Shown: positions 1-9,290, counted from the first letter of the stretch. The stretch is 64,000 bases of DNA from Acidimicrobiaceae bacterium (GCA_024641655.1 JAHECR010000002.1:62001-126000), one strand, 5' to 3'. A program made the numbers and translations. The notes: generated by a model not told the origin, from the letters alone.

Positions 1-242
1 GCTCCGAGGGCCTCCGAGAACACAACCGATGCCAACGGCCCCAGCCCAAGCCCGCCGTGCTCCTCTGGCACGCGTAGACCGAACATCCCGAGTGCACCCA
101 TCTGGCGAAGCACCTCGCGAGGCACCTTGCCGTCACGCTCCCACTGGTCGGCCACCGGAGTGACCTCCTTGCTCACGAAGGCGACGACGTTGTCGTAGAT
201 CGCCTGCAGCTCGTCGGTGGTGTGGGCGTTGCGGTTGGTCAT
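1..242 (-). CDS. Acyl-CoA dehydrogenase, N-terminal part (cut by window edge)
   Basis: Only the first ~80 codons are inside the window. The reading frame starts MTNRNAHTTDELQAIYDNVV and continues with a typical ACAD N-terminal helical domain, including the pattern GMFGLRVPEEHGGLGLGP that family members show before the FAD domain. The start ATG overlaps the stop codon of the biotin carboxylase gene (ATGA), so it is translated as the last visible gene of the carboxylase cluster. By context it could be an isovaleryl-CoA dehydrogenase-type enzyme feeding the methylcrotonyl-CoA carboxylase-like genes, but the substrate cannot be read from this fragment. Confidence 0.85.
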   Translation of the reverse strand, partial: MTNRNAHTTDELQAIYDNVVAFVSKEVTPVADQWERDGKVPREVLRQMGALGMFGLRVPEEHGGLGLGPLASVVFSEALG

Positions 243-2164
243 GGTCGGGTTCCTTCGGTGTCGGATGCACCATGGGGTCGCGGTCCATCGTCGTCGGTGA
301 ACGTCACCAGCACCTGATCGGAGGCCACCTGATCGTCGACCGCGACGCGGACTTCGGCCACGACGCCGATCCCGGCAGCGGTGAGCGTATGCAACATCTT
401 CATCGCCTCGAGCACGAGGAGGGGATCACCTGGGCCCACCGATGCACCGGGCGCGACGAGCACATCGGCCACGACCGCCGGGAACGGTGCCGTAACGGCG
501 CGAGCAGCGCGGGTGCTCGCGCCAAGCGCAGGCGCCCAGCGATCGGTGCGGGTGGGCACCGCGAAGGTGTGGGTGTACCCGTCCACGTTCACCGCGACAG
601 ACCGGCTCGCGCGATCGACCGACGCCGGTCCGCAGAAGGCGGGCGCGCCCCCGGCGGCAAGGGCGACTTCGGTGGCGGCGCCGGAGAGGTCGACCAGGCC
701 GACGGGCTGGCTCGCCTCGTGGGGCGTGACCCTGAACATCGCCAGCGCCGACCACGGTGCGCTCCGGTCGGCAGCAAGACGGCGCGCCGCGGTCCAAGCC
801 GCCGCGGCTTCGACGGTCGCGGGTTCCGGTGTCAGCGGTCTGGCGCTGTCGTCGAGGAACCGGGTCGTGACCCGGCCCGCCACCACCGGCGCGGCATCGA
901 CGAGCCAGCGCAGGAAGCCGGTGTTGGTGCTGACCCCACCGATCACGAGCCCGTCGAGCGCGCCGGCCAGTCGCCGCAGCGCGCCGGGCCGGTCCTCGCC
1001 GTGCACCACCAGCTTGGCGACCATCGAGTCGTAGTGCGGGGTGACCATCGAGCCCCGCTCGATGGCGCTGTCCCAGCGAACGCCGGCGGGCACGACGAGG
1101 TGTGACACCGTTCCGGTCCGTGGCGCGAAGTCCTGCGCCGGGTCCTCTGCGTTGACGCGCGCCTCGAAAGCGTGGCCGTGCCAGGTGACCGACTCCTGCC
1201 TCAACGGCAACTTCTCACCGTCCGCGACCCGGATCTGGAGCTCGACGATGTCGAGGCCGGTCACGACCTCGGTGACCGTGTGTTCGACCTGGAGGCGGGT
1301 GTTGACCTCGAGGAAGAAGAAGTCGCCCGTGTCGTCGTCGACGATGAACTCGACCGTGCCCGCGGAGTCGTAGCCGATCGCCGCGCCCAGCCGCAACGCA
1401 CTGGCCTCGAGACCGGCCCGCGTGGCGTCGGGCAGGTTGGGAGCCGGGCACTCCTCGAGCACCTTCTGGTAGCGGCGCTGCACCGAACACTCGCGCGTGC
1501 CGAGATGGATCACCGCGCCGTGCCGGTCACCGACGATCTGCACTTCGACGTGTCGAGGGCGCTCGATGTAGCGCTCGACGATCAGGGAGCGGTCACCGAA
1601 GGCACGTTCGGCCTCGTCACCGGCGTCGCCCAGGGCGCGGGCCAACTCACCAGCGGTCCGGGCAATGCGGATGCCCTTGCCGCCGCCCCCTGCAGCGGCC
1701 TTCACCAGCACCGGAAAGCCGAGCCTCTCGGCGGCCCCCGCGAGATCATCGAAGTCTTGCGACTCGGCGTAGCCCGGGATGAGCGGAACCCCTGCGCCGG
1801 CGGCGATCGACCGGGCGCGGATCTTGGAGCCCATTTCGGCGATGACGTCGGGACTCGGCCCGATCCATCGGGCGCCGGCATCGAGCACCGCGCGAGCGAA
1901 GTCGGCATTCTCGGACAAGAAGCCGTACCCCGGATGGACCGCGTCGGCTCCGGTGCGGGCGAGGAGCTCGACGTACCGCTCGATGGACAGGTACGAGTCG
2001 CGCAACGGCGCCGGACCGAGACGTGTGGCCGTCGTGGCTTCGCGCACGAACGGGGCGTCCTGATCGGGGTCGGCGTACGCCGCGACCGTGTGATGTGCGA
2101 GGCGATGCGCAGTGCGCATCACGCGCCGGGCGATCTCGCCACGATTGGCAATCAGGATCTTCAC
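239..2164 (-). CDS. Acyl-CoA carboxylase alpha subunit: biotin carboxylase plus BCCP domain (methylcrotonyl-CoA carboxylase type)
   Basis: A 641-aa biotin-dependent carboxylase alpha chain. It opens with the biotin carboxylase signature KILIANRGEIARRV, has the ATP-grasp glycine loop GGGGKG near residue 160, the HLGTRECSVQRR and EVNTRLQVEHTVTE catalytic segments, and a C-terminal biotinyl domain with EAMKM, where Lys at about residue 589 would carry biotin. The start is the GTG just before KILIANRGE, 7 bp after the stop of the carboxyltransferase gene; the frame is open further upstream but that stretch is antisense-like and overlaps the neighbour. Fused BC-BCCP subunits of this size are typical of methylcrotonyl-, geranyl- and propionyl-CoA carboxylases. 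The MCC-like beta subunit next door favours methylcrotonyl-CoA or a similar branched acyl-CoA as substrate. Confidence 0.93.
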   Translation of the reverse strand: MKILIANRGEIARRVMRTAHRLAHHTVAAYADPDQDAPFVREATTATRLGPAPLRDSYLSIERYVELLARTGADAVHPGYGFLSENADFARAVLDAGARWIGPSPDVIAEMGSKIRARSIAAGAGVPLIPGYAESQDFDDLAGAAERLGFPVLVKAAAGGGGKGIRIARTAGELARALGDAGDEAERAFGDRSLIVERYIERPRHVEVQIVGDRHGAVIHLGTRECSVQRRYQKVLEECPAPNLPDATRAGLEASALRLGAAIGYDSAGTVEFIVDDDTGDFFFLEVNTRLQVEHTVTEVVTGLDIVELQIRVADGEKLPLRQESVTWHGHAFEARVNAEDPAQDFAPRTGTVSHLVVPAGVRWDSAIERGSMVTPHYDSMVAKLVVHGEDRPGALRRLAGALDGLVIGGVSTNTGFLRWLVDAAPVVAGRVTTRFLDDSARPLTPEPATVEAAAAWTAARRLAADRSAPWSALAMFRVTPHEASQPVGLVDLSGAATEVALAAGGAPAFCGPASVDRASRSVAVNVDGYTHTFAVPTRTDRWAPALGASTRAARAVTAPFPAVVADVLVAPGASVGPGDPLLVLEAMKMLHTLTAAGIGVVAEVRVAVDDQVASDQVLVTFTDDDGPRPHGASDTEGTRP

Positions 2165-2171
2165 GGCGTGC

Positions 2172-3794
2172 TCACATCCGGTAGACGATGCCCGGACCGG
2201 GGGCCGGCTCGTCCTGACGGGCCGCGAGGGCCAGACACAGCCCGAGGACGTCGCGTGTGTGGACCGGGTCGAGTAGTCCGTCGTCCCACAGGCGAGACGT
2301 GGCGTAGTAGGGGTCGGACTGGGTTGCGTACTGCTCGTGCACCTCGGCTCGCAGCGCCTCGACCTCCTCGTCAGTGGTCTCGTCGGCCCGGAGGCCACCG
2401 AGGCGGATGTCGACCAGCACGGTCTCCGCGGTGCGCGCCGACATGGTTGCGATCCGAGCGTTCGGCCAGGCGAACAGGAACCGGGGGTCGAACCCCCGGC
2501 CGCACATCCCGTAGTTGCCCGCACCGTAGGAACCACCGATGAGGACCGTGTACTTGGGAACCGTGGCGTTGGCCACGGCCGCGACCATCTTGGCGCCGTG
2601 CTTGGCGATCCCGGCGATCTCGCTGTCGCGCCCAACCATGTAGCCGCTGGTGTTCTGGAGGAACACCAGCGGGATCCGGCGTTGTTCGCACAGCTCGATG
2701 AAATGGGTCGCCTTGAGGGCGGCGTCGGAGAAGATGATGCCGTTGTTGGCGATGATCCCGACGCGGTGACCCCACAGACGCGCGAAGCCACACACGATCG
2801 AGGTGCCCCATTCGGGTTTGAACGCGGCGAAGCGCGAGCCGTCCACGAGCCTGGCGATGACCTCGACACCATCGAAGGGCATCCGATCGTCGGCGCTGAC
2901 GATGCCGTAGAGCTCGTCGGCGCCGTACGCGGGTGGCTCGGGATCGGCCCAGTCGACCCAGGACTGCCGGGCGGTGATCGGACGCTGGGCCGTGGTCTCG
3001 CAGATCTCGCGCAGCTTGCCGTATGCCTCGGCCTCGGTGGCCGCGAGATGATCGCTCACCCCCGAGATCCGGGTGTGGAGGTCGGCGCCCCCGAGATCGT
3101 CGGGGTCGACGATCTCACCGAGTGCCGCCTTCACGATCGGCGGGCCTCCGAGGAAGATGCGACCGATCCCCTCGACCATGATGACCTCGTCGCACAGGGC
3201 GGGCACATAGGCCCCGCCCGCGGTGCACCCGCCGAGCACCACCGCGAGCTGGGGCAGGCCCTGGGCTGACATACGGGCTTGGCGGAAGAAGGAGCCACCG
3301 AAGTGGTCCTTGTCCGGGAAGAGCTCGTCCTGCAGCGGGAGGAAGGCGCCGCCCGAGTCGACCAGGTAGATCACACCAAGCCGATGATGCTCGGCGATCT
3401 CCTGGGCCCGGACGTGCTTCTTGATCGACATGGGCAGCAGCGAGCCACCCTTGACCGTGGCGTCGTTGGCGATGAACATCCACGGCGCGCCGTGCACCAG
3501 TCCGACACCGGTGACGATCCCCGCGCCGGGGGCCGAGTCGTCGTACTGGCCCCATCCGCTGAGCGTCGACAGCTCGAGGAACGGGGAGTCCGCGTCGAGG
3601 ACCATGTCGATGCGGTCGCGGACCATCACCTTCCCGCGGGCGATGTGCCGTTCGATGGACCGGGCCCGGTCCGGGCCACCGTCGATCACCCACTGCTGGC
3701 GGGTACGCAGCTCGTCGATGAGGGCGCCGTAGGCCGTCGCGTTCTCACGGTACCCCGCAGACCCGGGGTCGATCCGGGAGACGATGCGTCTCAT
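2172..3794 (-). CDS. Acyl-CoA carboxylase beta subunit (carboxyltransferase, methylcrotonyl-CoA carboxylase type)
   Basis: A 540-aa carboxyltransferase that moves the carboxyl group from carboxybiotin to an acyl-CoA. Motifs of the MCC-beta group are clear: GGAYVPALCDEVIMVEG, GRIFLGGPPIVKAA, NNGIIFSDAALKATHF and GGSYGAGNYGMCGR, and the C terminus ends in a PYYATSRLWDDGLLDP-type segment. One deviation is visible: after WPNARIATM, where MCC-beta proteins usually have GGEQAA, this protein has SARTAE, so the active-site loop differs. Its start ATG overlaps the stop of the upstream oxidoreductase gene by 4 bp, and it is followed after 7 bp by the biotin carboxylase gene, so the subunits are co-translated. 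Confidence 0.92.
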   Translation of the reverse strand: MRRIVSRIDPGSAGYRENATAYGALIDELRTRQQWVIDGGPDRARSIERHIARGKVMVRDRIDMVLDADSPFLELSTLSGWGQYDDSAPGAGIVTGVGLVHGAPWMFIANDATVKGGSLLPMSIKKHVRAQEIAEHHRLGVIYLVDSGGAFLPLQDELFPDKDHFGGSFFRQARMSAQGLPQLAVVLGGCTAGGAYVPALCDEVIMVEGIGRIFLGGPPIVKAALGEIVDPDDLGGADLHTRISGVSDHLAATEAEAYGKLREICETTAQRPITARQSWVDWADPEPPAYGADELYGIVSADDRMPFDGVEVIARLVDGSRFAAFKPEWGTSIVCGFARLWGHRVGIIANNGIIFSDAALKATHFIELCEQRRIPLVFLQNTSGYMVGRDSEIAGIAKHGAKMVAAVANATVPKYTVLIGGSYGAGNYGMCGRGFDPRFLFAWPNARIATMSARTAETVLVDIRLGGLRADETTDEEVEALRAEVHEQYATQSDPYYATSRLWDDGLLDPVHTRDVLGLCLALAARQDEPAPGPGIVYRM

Positions 3795-6700
3795 GGAGAG
3801 GGCACCGCGGAGAATGCGTCGAGTGCTGCTGCCACGCGGACACGGTACTCGTTGATGCGGCGCTCCTTGAGCGCCTCGTAGCCGCGAATGAGATCGGGGA
3901 GGGCCGCGATCGCGACCGCATCGGTGTGATTCTCGTCGGTGAGGCCGGCGTAGACCCGGGCGAGAGTGGCTCGATACTGCGACGGGAGGCGCCGCTCCTC
4001 TCGTCGCAGTTCGGTCCGCCCGAACGGGTCGAAGCGGGTTCCCCGAAGCCGCTTGCCCTTGCGCAACAGGGCGATACCTGCAGACGCCTTGCTCGGGATC
4101 GGCAGCTTTGCGTCCATACCGAGCGCCCGGAGCATGGGCGGATGCAGCTGCCAGGAGAAGTCGCTCCCCGGGCCGGCCACGGCCTCGATGGCCTCGCGTG
4201 CATCGGGGAGCAACATCAACCGTGCCACCTCGTACTCGTCCTTGTAGGCCATGAGCTTGTGCAGGTTGCGGGCCACGGCTTCCGTGAGCGCGGTCCTCCC
4301 CCGCCCCAGGGACTGCTCAGCACGCGCCGCGCTGGCGACCTCGTCGAGGTAGGCGGCGGCGTAAGCCCGGTGCTGGTAGTCCACGAGGTCGGCGGCGAGC
4401 ATCGACACCACGTCGCGCAGCGCGCCGTCGTCGGTGATGGCCTCCACCCTGCGGGAAAGCTCGTCGGGCAGCTTCGCAGGCTCTCTCCGGCGGGGGCTTT
4501 CGAACCCCAGGGCCGCCTCGGGATCCGCGACCCACTGGCGCCCCCACGCGAACGCCGCGAGGTTCGCCTCGACCTCGATGCCGTTCAGCGTGATGGCATC
4601 ACCGATGGCCGACGCGGCGACAGGCAGACGACCCGCCTGCACCGCCACGCCCAGCAGGAACAGGTTCGCGTATGTTGCGCTGCCGACGATACGACCGGTG
4701 ATCCCCCACGCGTCGACGTACCGGTTCGTCTCGACCCGCGACACGGCGGCGAACCGCTCGATCAGCGAGTCGATCCCCGGATAAGGCACGGTCGGATCGG
4801 TCACCATCGACCCGGTGGGAGTCTGGTGGGTCGACGCGACGATAGTGGTGCGCTGTGGGTCCGCGCCGTCGAGCACCATCGGCCCAGCGGCAACCAAGGC
4901 ATCGAACGCCAGCACGAGGTCGGCCTCACCGCTGCTGATCAGGTTGGAGGTGTCGCCCGCAACGCGTCGCAGGATCACATCGCTGACCACCGGGCCTGCT
5001 TTCTGACTCAAGCCGGTCTGGTCGAGGCCGCGGGTGTGCCATCCGTCGAGCATCGCCGCCGTCGCGAGCACCTGTGCCGCCGTGACGATGCCGGTACCCC
5101 CGATGCCCGCGAGGCGGATACGGAACCGATCGACCTTCTCCACCGGTTCGGGGTCCGCCGGGTCCGGCACCGGGATCGAGGCTCCTGCGGGAGGCCGGTC
5201 CGGGTCCACGTCCACCGTCATGAACGCGGGGCAGTCACCCTCCAAGCACGAGTAGTCGTAGTTGCACGACGCCTGGTCGATGGTGGTCTTGCGCCCGAAC
5301 GCCGTTTCGACCGGCTGCACCGACAGGCAGTTGCTGACCTGGCCGCAGTCGCCGCATCCCTCACAGATGCGATGGTTGATGACGACACGCCTGGTCGGGG
5401 TGGCGACGCGATCTCGGCGGCGAAGTCGGCGCGTCTCCGCGGCGCACGCCTGATCGTGGATCAGCACGGTGACACCCGGCGTTGCTCGCAGCTCCTCTTG
5501 TACCTCGACGATGTCGGTGCGGTCCCGCACCTTCACCCCGTCGGGAAGCTGCACGTCGCGGTAGGTCGCGGGGTCGTCGGTCGTGATGACGACCTTCTCG
5601 ACGCCCTGTGCCAACAGGACCGCAGCGATCTCCGGGACGGTGCGCTGCCCTCGCGGGGTTTGACCCCCGGTCATGGCGACCGTTCCGTTGTGGAGCAGCT
5701 TGAACGTGATGTGGTTGCCGACGGCGACCGCATGCTGGATCGCCAGCTGCCCGGAATGGAAGTACGTGCCGTCGCCGATGTTCTGGAACAGGTGGTCGGC
5801 CTCGACGAAGGGAGCAACCCCGGTCCACTGCGCGCCCTCGTTGCCCATGGCGGTGAGTCCGAGGCTGTGCCCGACGCGTTCCTCGTCCATCAACAGCACC
5901 ATGGTGTGGCAACCGATACCGGCGCCCACCTCGGCGCCCTCGGGAACCTTCGTGCTCCAGTTGTGCGGGCAGCCGGAGCAGAAGAAGGGGCTGCGCTCCG
6001 CGGCGAGCGGGAGCAGGGCCCGGCGTGGGGCAGGCGTCGGGGCCAGACGGTCGCGGAGCTTGCGGTCGAGACGTGCCCGCACGGCCGGCCCGATTGTGTC
6101 GGCGTCGAGCAGCCCCCACGACGGCACGAGCCTGTCGCCGTGCTCGTTCTCCTTGCCGACGATGACCGGTCCGCCCGTGACGCCGTAGAGGGCATCGCGC
6201 ACCCGGGTCTCGATGGTGTCGTCCTTGCCCTCCACGACCACGATCTCCTCGAGCCCGGCCCCGAAGCGGCGCACGATGCCCGGGTCGAACGGCACCGGCA
6301 TACGCAGATGGAGCAACCGAATGCCCGCATCGGCAATGGCCGCCTCGTCGGGAAGGCCAAGGCGGTGCAGGGCATGGAGGAGCTCGTGATAGGTGAAGCC
6401 CGAAGCGACGATGCCGATCCAGGCATCGGCGGGGTCGACGGTCACCTGGTTCAGCGCGTTCTGCACGCCGTACTCGCGGGCCAGGGGAATCCGAACTTCG
6501 TGGATCTCCCGCTCGATGTCGAGGAGCCGAGCGCCGAGCAGCCGTCCCGAGGGGTGACACTGGTAGGGTCGCCCGTCGACCATCACCGTGGGCATCACGG
6601 GCGGGGAAGCAACAACGGGAAGACCGACGGTTCCCGAGCCGTCAGCCACCGGGGTGACGACTTTGAGCGCCGACCACAGTCCCGTGGCGCGCGACGCCGC

Positions 6701-7261
6701 CACCGCGTGCAGCCCGAGCTCGATGCACTCTGCGACGGTGCCGGGATAGAACAACGGCATCCCCATGGCCACGAGGGTGGCCGCCGAGCTCGACGGCAAG
6801 GTCGAGGACTTGTTGGCGGGATCGTCACCGACGATGGCGACGGCGCCGCCGTGGCGGCTCGTGCCGGCGAACATCGCATGACGAAGGGCATCGCCGGCGC
6901 GGTCGACTCCGGGTGCCTTCCCGTACCAGAACCCGGTGACGCCCTGGAGCTCGGTGTCGGTGCGGCCTTCGACGAACTGGCTCCCCATCACCGACGACGC
7001 TGCGAGCTCCTCGTTGACCGCTGCCCGGTGCACGATCCGCAACTCGGGCACCAGCGCGATGGCGCGCACGACCTCGAGGTCGAAGCCCGCGAGCGGCGAG
7101 CCCGGGTAGCCGGCGAGGAACGCGCCCGTGCGCAGGCCGGCATCGGCGTCGCGTCGAAGCTGTTCGATCGGGAGGCGGCACAGGGCGTGGATGCCGGTGA
7201 GCAGCACCTCACCGTCGCGACGGAGATAGCGGTCGGTGAGCGCATAGTTGGCGACGGTCAT
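3791..7261 (-). CDS. Indolepyruvate ferredoxin oxidoreductase family protein (fused alpha-gamma form)
   Basis: A 1,156-aa 2-oxoacid:ferredoxin oxidoreductase that would convert a 2-oxoacid plus CoA to acyl-CoA, CO2 and reduced ferredoxin. The order is a pyrimidine-binding domain (about 20-260), a TPP-binding domain with IGDGTYFHSGQLAIQHA (495-511), an Fe-S segment with C633, C636, C639, C645 and C666, C672, C677, a gamma domain starting at GIGGTGIVTAAQ (719-730), and a C-terminal extension of about 220 aa as seen in long actinobacterial and proteobacterial homologues (DUF6537 type). The chosen ATG gives MTVANYALTDRYLRRDGE and is preceded by a GAAGGA ribosome-binding site. Family members act on aryl pyruvates or branched 2-oxoacids; the neighbouring carboxylase and acetoacetyl-CoA synthetase suggest 2-oxoisocaproate here, which is an inference. 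Confidence 0.9.
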   Translation of the reverse strand: MTVANYALTDRYLRRDGEVLLTGIHALCRLPIEQLRRDADAGLRTGAFLAGYPGSPLAGFDLEVVRAIALVPELRIVHRAAVNEELAASSVMGSQFVEGRTDTELQGVTGFWYGKAPGVDRAGDALRHAMFAGTSRHGGAVAIVGDDPANKSSTLPSSSAATLVAMGMPLFYPGTVAECIELGLHAVAASRATGLWSALKVVTPVADGSGTVGLPVVASPPVMPTVMVDGRPYQCHPSGRLLGARLLDIEREIHEVRIPLAREYGVQNALNQVTVDPADAWIGIVASGFTYHELLHALHRLGLPDEAAIADAGIRLLHLRMPVPFDPGIVRRFGAGLEEIVVVEGKDDTIETRVRDALYGVTGGPVIVGKENEHGDRLVPSWGLLDADTIGPAVRARLDRKLRDRLAPTPAPRRALLPLAAERSPFFCSGCPHNWSTKVPEGAEVGAGIGCHTMVLLMDEERVGHSLGLTAMGNEGAQWTGVAPFVEADHLFQNIGDGTYFHSGQLAIQHAVAVGNHITFKLLHNGTVAMTGGQTPRGQRTVPEIAAVLLAQGVEKVVITTDDPATYRDVQLPDGVKVRDRTDIVEVQEELRATPGVTVLIHDQACAAETRRLRRRDRVATPTRRVVINHRICEGCGDCGQVSNCLSVQPVETAFGRKTTIDQASCNYDYSCLEGDCPAFMTVDVDPDRPPAGASIPVPDPADPEPVEKVDRFRIRLAGIGGTGIVTAAQVLATAAMLDGWHTRGLDQTGLSQKAGPVVSDVILRRVAGDTSNLISSGEADLVLAFDALVAAGPMVLDGADPQRTTIVASTHQTPTGSMVTDPTVPYPGIDSLIERFAAVSRVETNRYVDAWGITGRIVGSATYANLFLLGVAVQAGRLPVAASAIGDAITLNGIEVEANLAAFAWGRQWVADPEAALGFESPRRREPAKLPDELSRRVEAITDDGALRDVVSMLAADLVDYQHRAYAAAYLDEVASAARAEQSLGRGRTALTEAVARNLHKLMAYKDEYEVARLMLLPDAREAIEAVAGPGSDFSWQLHPPMLRALGMDAKLPIPSKASAGIALLRKGKRLRGTRFDPFGRTELRREERRLPSQYRATLARVYAGLTDENHTDAVAIAALPDLIRGYEALKERRINEYRVRVAAALDAFSAVPSP

Positions 7262-7322
7262 GGTGAAGCGTCCTTCTCTGTACGTTTCCCCGCTTCGGGC
7301 TCGGAGGCGACGGGTGCTCGGG

Positions 7323-9257
7323 TCACCGCAGCTCGGGAAGGTCGACGAACAGCTCGAGCGCCTCGGGGTTTGCCAGGGCTTCGGCGTTGACGACCGGTCT
7401 CCGGTGCACAACGTCGCGCACGGCGAGCTCGGTGAGCTTTCCGCTCCGGGTCCGCGGCAGGTCTGCGACCGCCACGATGACCGCGGGCACGTGCCGCGGT
7501 GACGCACCGTTGCGAACTCGCTCCCGAATGGTGGTTCGCAGGTCGTCGTCGAGTGTTGCACCCTCGGCGAGACGCACGAACAACACGATGCGAGTGTCGC
7601 CGTCACGTTCCTGCCCGATCACCAGGCTCTCGGCGATCTCCGGCAGCGATTCGACCTGGCGGTAGATTTCGGCGGTCCCGATGCGGACACCTCCCGGATT
7701 GAGCGTCGCATCGGATCGCCCGTGGATGACCACGCCGCCGTTGTCGGTCCACTCGGCATAGTCGCCCTGGTGCCAACGTCCCGGGAAGCGCTCGAAATAC
7801 GCCCGCTGGTACCGCACCCCGTCGGGATCGGCCCAGAAGCCGAGTGGCATCGAAGGAAACGCCGTGGCACAGGTCAGCTCGCCACGGTTGCCGGCACCGA
7901 GCGCTGCTCCGGTCTCGTCGAGGATCTCGATCGCCAGGCCGAGTGCCGGGCGCTGGATCTCGCCGGCGTACACCGGGCTGGTGGGATCACCGGCAACGAG
8001 GCAGCCGCACAGATCGGTGCCACCGGAGATGGATGCGAGGTGGACATCGGCTTTCACCTCGTCGTAGACGTAGGCGAACGATTCGGGCGCGAGCGGCGAC
8101 CCCGTCGAGCAGATCGTGCGCAGGGCTCCGAGATCGCCGCCGGCGCGTGGCGAGATTCCGGCCTTCCGACAGCCATCGAGGAAGCGGGCCGACACACCCA
8201 TCAGCGTGGTGTCGGTCCGGCTGATTAGATCGAAGAGCCGGCTGGGCCGAGGGTGCATCGGGGACCCGTCATAGAGCACCGCCGTAGCCTTCGAGCCCAG
8301 TGCGGAAACCAGCCAGTTCCACATCATCCAGCCCGCCGTCGTGAAGTAGAACACCCGGTCGCCGGGTCGAACGTCACAGTGCAACTGGTGCTCCACGAGA
8401 TGCTTGAGCAGCACGCCCCCGGCCCGGTGCACGATGCACTTGGGGCGCCCCGTGGTGCCCGACGAGTAGAGGATGTACCAGGGGTGATCGAACGGGAGCG
8501 GCGTTCGCCGCAGCGATCGGGGGCGGTGCCGCGCCAACTCCACCATTGCGTCGAGCACGCCCGACGGCAACGCCACCGCGTTCGCCTCGCCGTCGTAGGG
8601 CACGGCGATGGTTGCCCGAAGCCCTTCGAGCTGTGCGGCCACCGCGCTCGTCTTGTGCAGCACCTCGTGCTCGCGGCCGGCATAGAAGTACCGGTCGTGG
8701 GCGAAGAGGACCACCGGCTCGACCTGACCGAGACGGTCGACCACGGCGCCGGCGCCGAAGTCCGGCGACACCGACGTGAACACGGCACCGATCGACGCGG
8801 CAGCGAGCATGATGGCGCACAGGTCCGGCGTGTTCGCCATCATCGCCGCCACCCGCTCGCCCGGCTGGACGTCTCGTTCACCGAGCACCTGCTCGTAGCG
8901 CGAGGCGAGCCGGCCGAGCTCGTTCCAGGTCAGGATGCGGCGGTGCCCGTCCTCGCCCTCGAAGAGCAGTGCCGGCGCTTCATCGTCTCGGGCCAGGAGC
9001 GTGTCGACGACATTGAGTCGGCCGTTGGGGAAGAAGCGGGTCGCCGGCAGCGTGGCTCCGGTCTCGACAACGGTGTCACCGGGGTCCCCGACCAGGCCAC
9101 AGAACCCCCACGCCTTCGACCAGAACCAGTCGGGGTCGGTGATGGAGCGCCGATGCAGCTCTGAATAGTTCGCGGCGTCACAGTCGCGCATGAACGCCGC
9201 CAGACGCGTCTCGGCAACTCTTCGCTCGTCGGGCACCCACAGTGGCGGGCGGGTCAT
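7323..9257 (-). CDS. Acetoacetyl-CoA synthetase (acetoacetate--CoA ligase)
   Basis: A 644-aa adenylate-forming enzyme that activates acetoacetate to acetoacetyl-CoA using ATP. The ATP-binding motif YSSGTTGRPK, the AACS-type segment FYFTTAGWMMWNWLVSALGS, the SISGGTDLCGC motif and a C-terminal RSGKLTEL lysine motif are all present, and the length matches the acetoacetate--CoA ligase subgroup (about 650 aa). The ATG chosen gives MTRPPLWVPDERR, with a -10-like TACGGT only 6 nt upstream, suggesting a leaderless transcript. It is the first gene of the minus-strand cluster, 61 bp before the ferredoxin oxidoreductase. Acetoacetate is the end product of leucine degradation via HMG-CoA, which fits the carboxylase genes downstream. 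Confidence 0.9.
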   Translation of the reverse strand: MTRPPLWVPDERRVAETRLAAFMRDCDAANYSELHRRSITDPDWFWSKAWGFCGLVGDPGDTVVETGATLPATRFFPNGRLNVVDTLLARDDEAPALLFEGEDGHRRILTWNELGRLASRYEQVLGERDVQPGERVAAMMANTPDLCAIMLAAASIGAVFTSVSPDFGAGAVVDRLGQVEPVVLFAHDRYFYAGREHEVLHKTSAVAAQLEGLRATIAVPYDGEANAVALPSGVLDAMVELARHRPRSLRRTPLPFDHPWYILYSSGTTGRPKCIVHRAGGVLLKHLVEHQLHCDVRPGDRVFYFTTAGWMMWNWLVSALGSKATAVLYDGSPMHPRPSRLFDLISRTDTTLMGVSARFLDGCRKAGISPRAGGDLGALRTICSTGSPLAPESFAYVYDEVKADVHLASISGGTDLCGCLVAGDPTSPVYAGEIQRPALGLAIEILDETGAALGAGNRGELTCATAFPSMPLGFWADPDGVRYQRAYFERFPGRWHQGDYAEWTDNGGVVIHGRSDATLNPGGVRIGTAEIYRQVESLPEIAESLVIGQERDGDTRIVLFVRLAEGATLDDDLRTTIRERVRNGASPRHVPAVIVAVADLPRTRSGKLTELAVRDVVHRRPVVNAEALANPEALELFVDLPELR

Positions 9258-9263
9258 GGCTTC

Positions 9264-9290
9264 ACCGTAGCCCGCCGCCTCCGCGTGCAA
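9264..9290 (-). promoter_or_regulatory. Possible promoter of the acetoacetyl-CoA synthetase cluster
   Basis: Read on the minus strand, TTGCAC (9285-9290) and TACGGT (9264-9269) are separated by 15 bp, and the ATG at 9257 begins 6 nt after the -10-like hexamer. This geometry would give a transcript starting at or within a few nt of the start codon. The hexamers match actinobacterial housekeeping promoters only moderately, and the spacer is short. Confidence 0.4.

Noticed and set aside
2165-2872. Upstream extension of the biotin carboxylase frame
   Set aside because: It overlaps the carboxyltransferase coding region out of frame; the biotin carboxylase fold begins at the GTG at 2164.
3926-7390. 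Very long open frame on the plus strand opposite the ferredoxin oxidoreductase
   Set aside because: It is the mirror image of a strongly coding gene with conserved TPP and Fe-S motifs. Its product is rich in His, Arg and Gly with no domain, as expected for antisense of G/C-rich codons.
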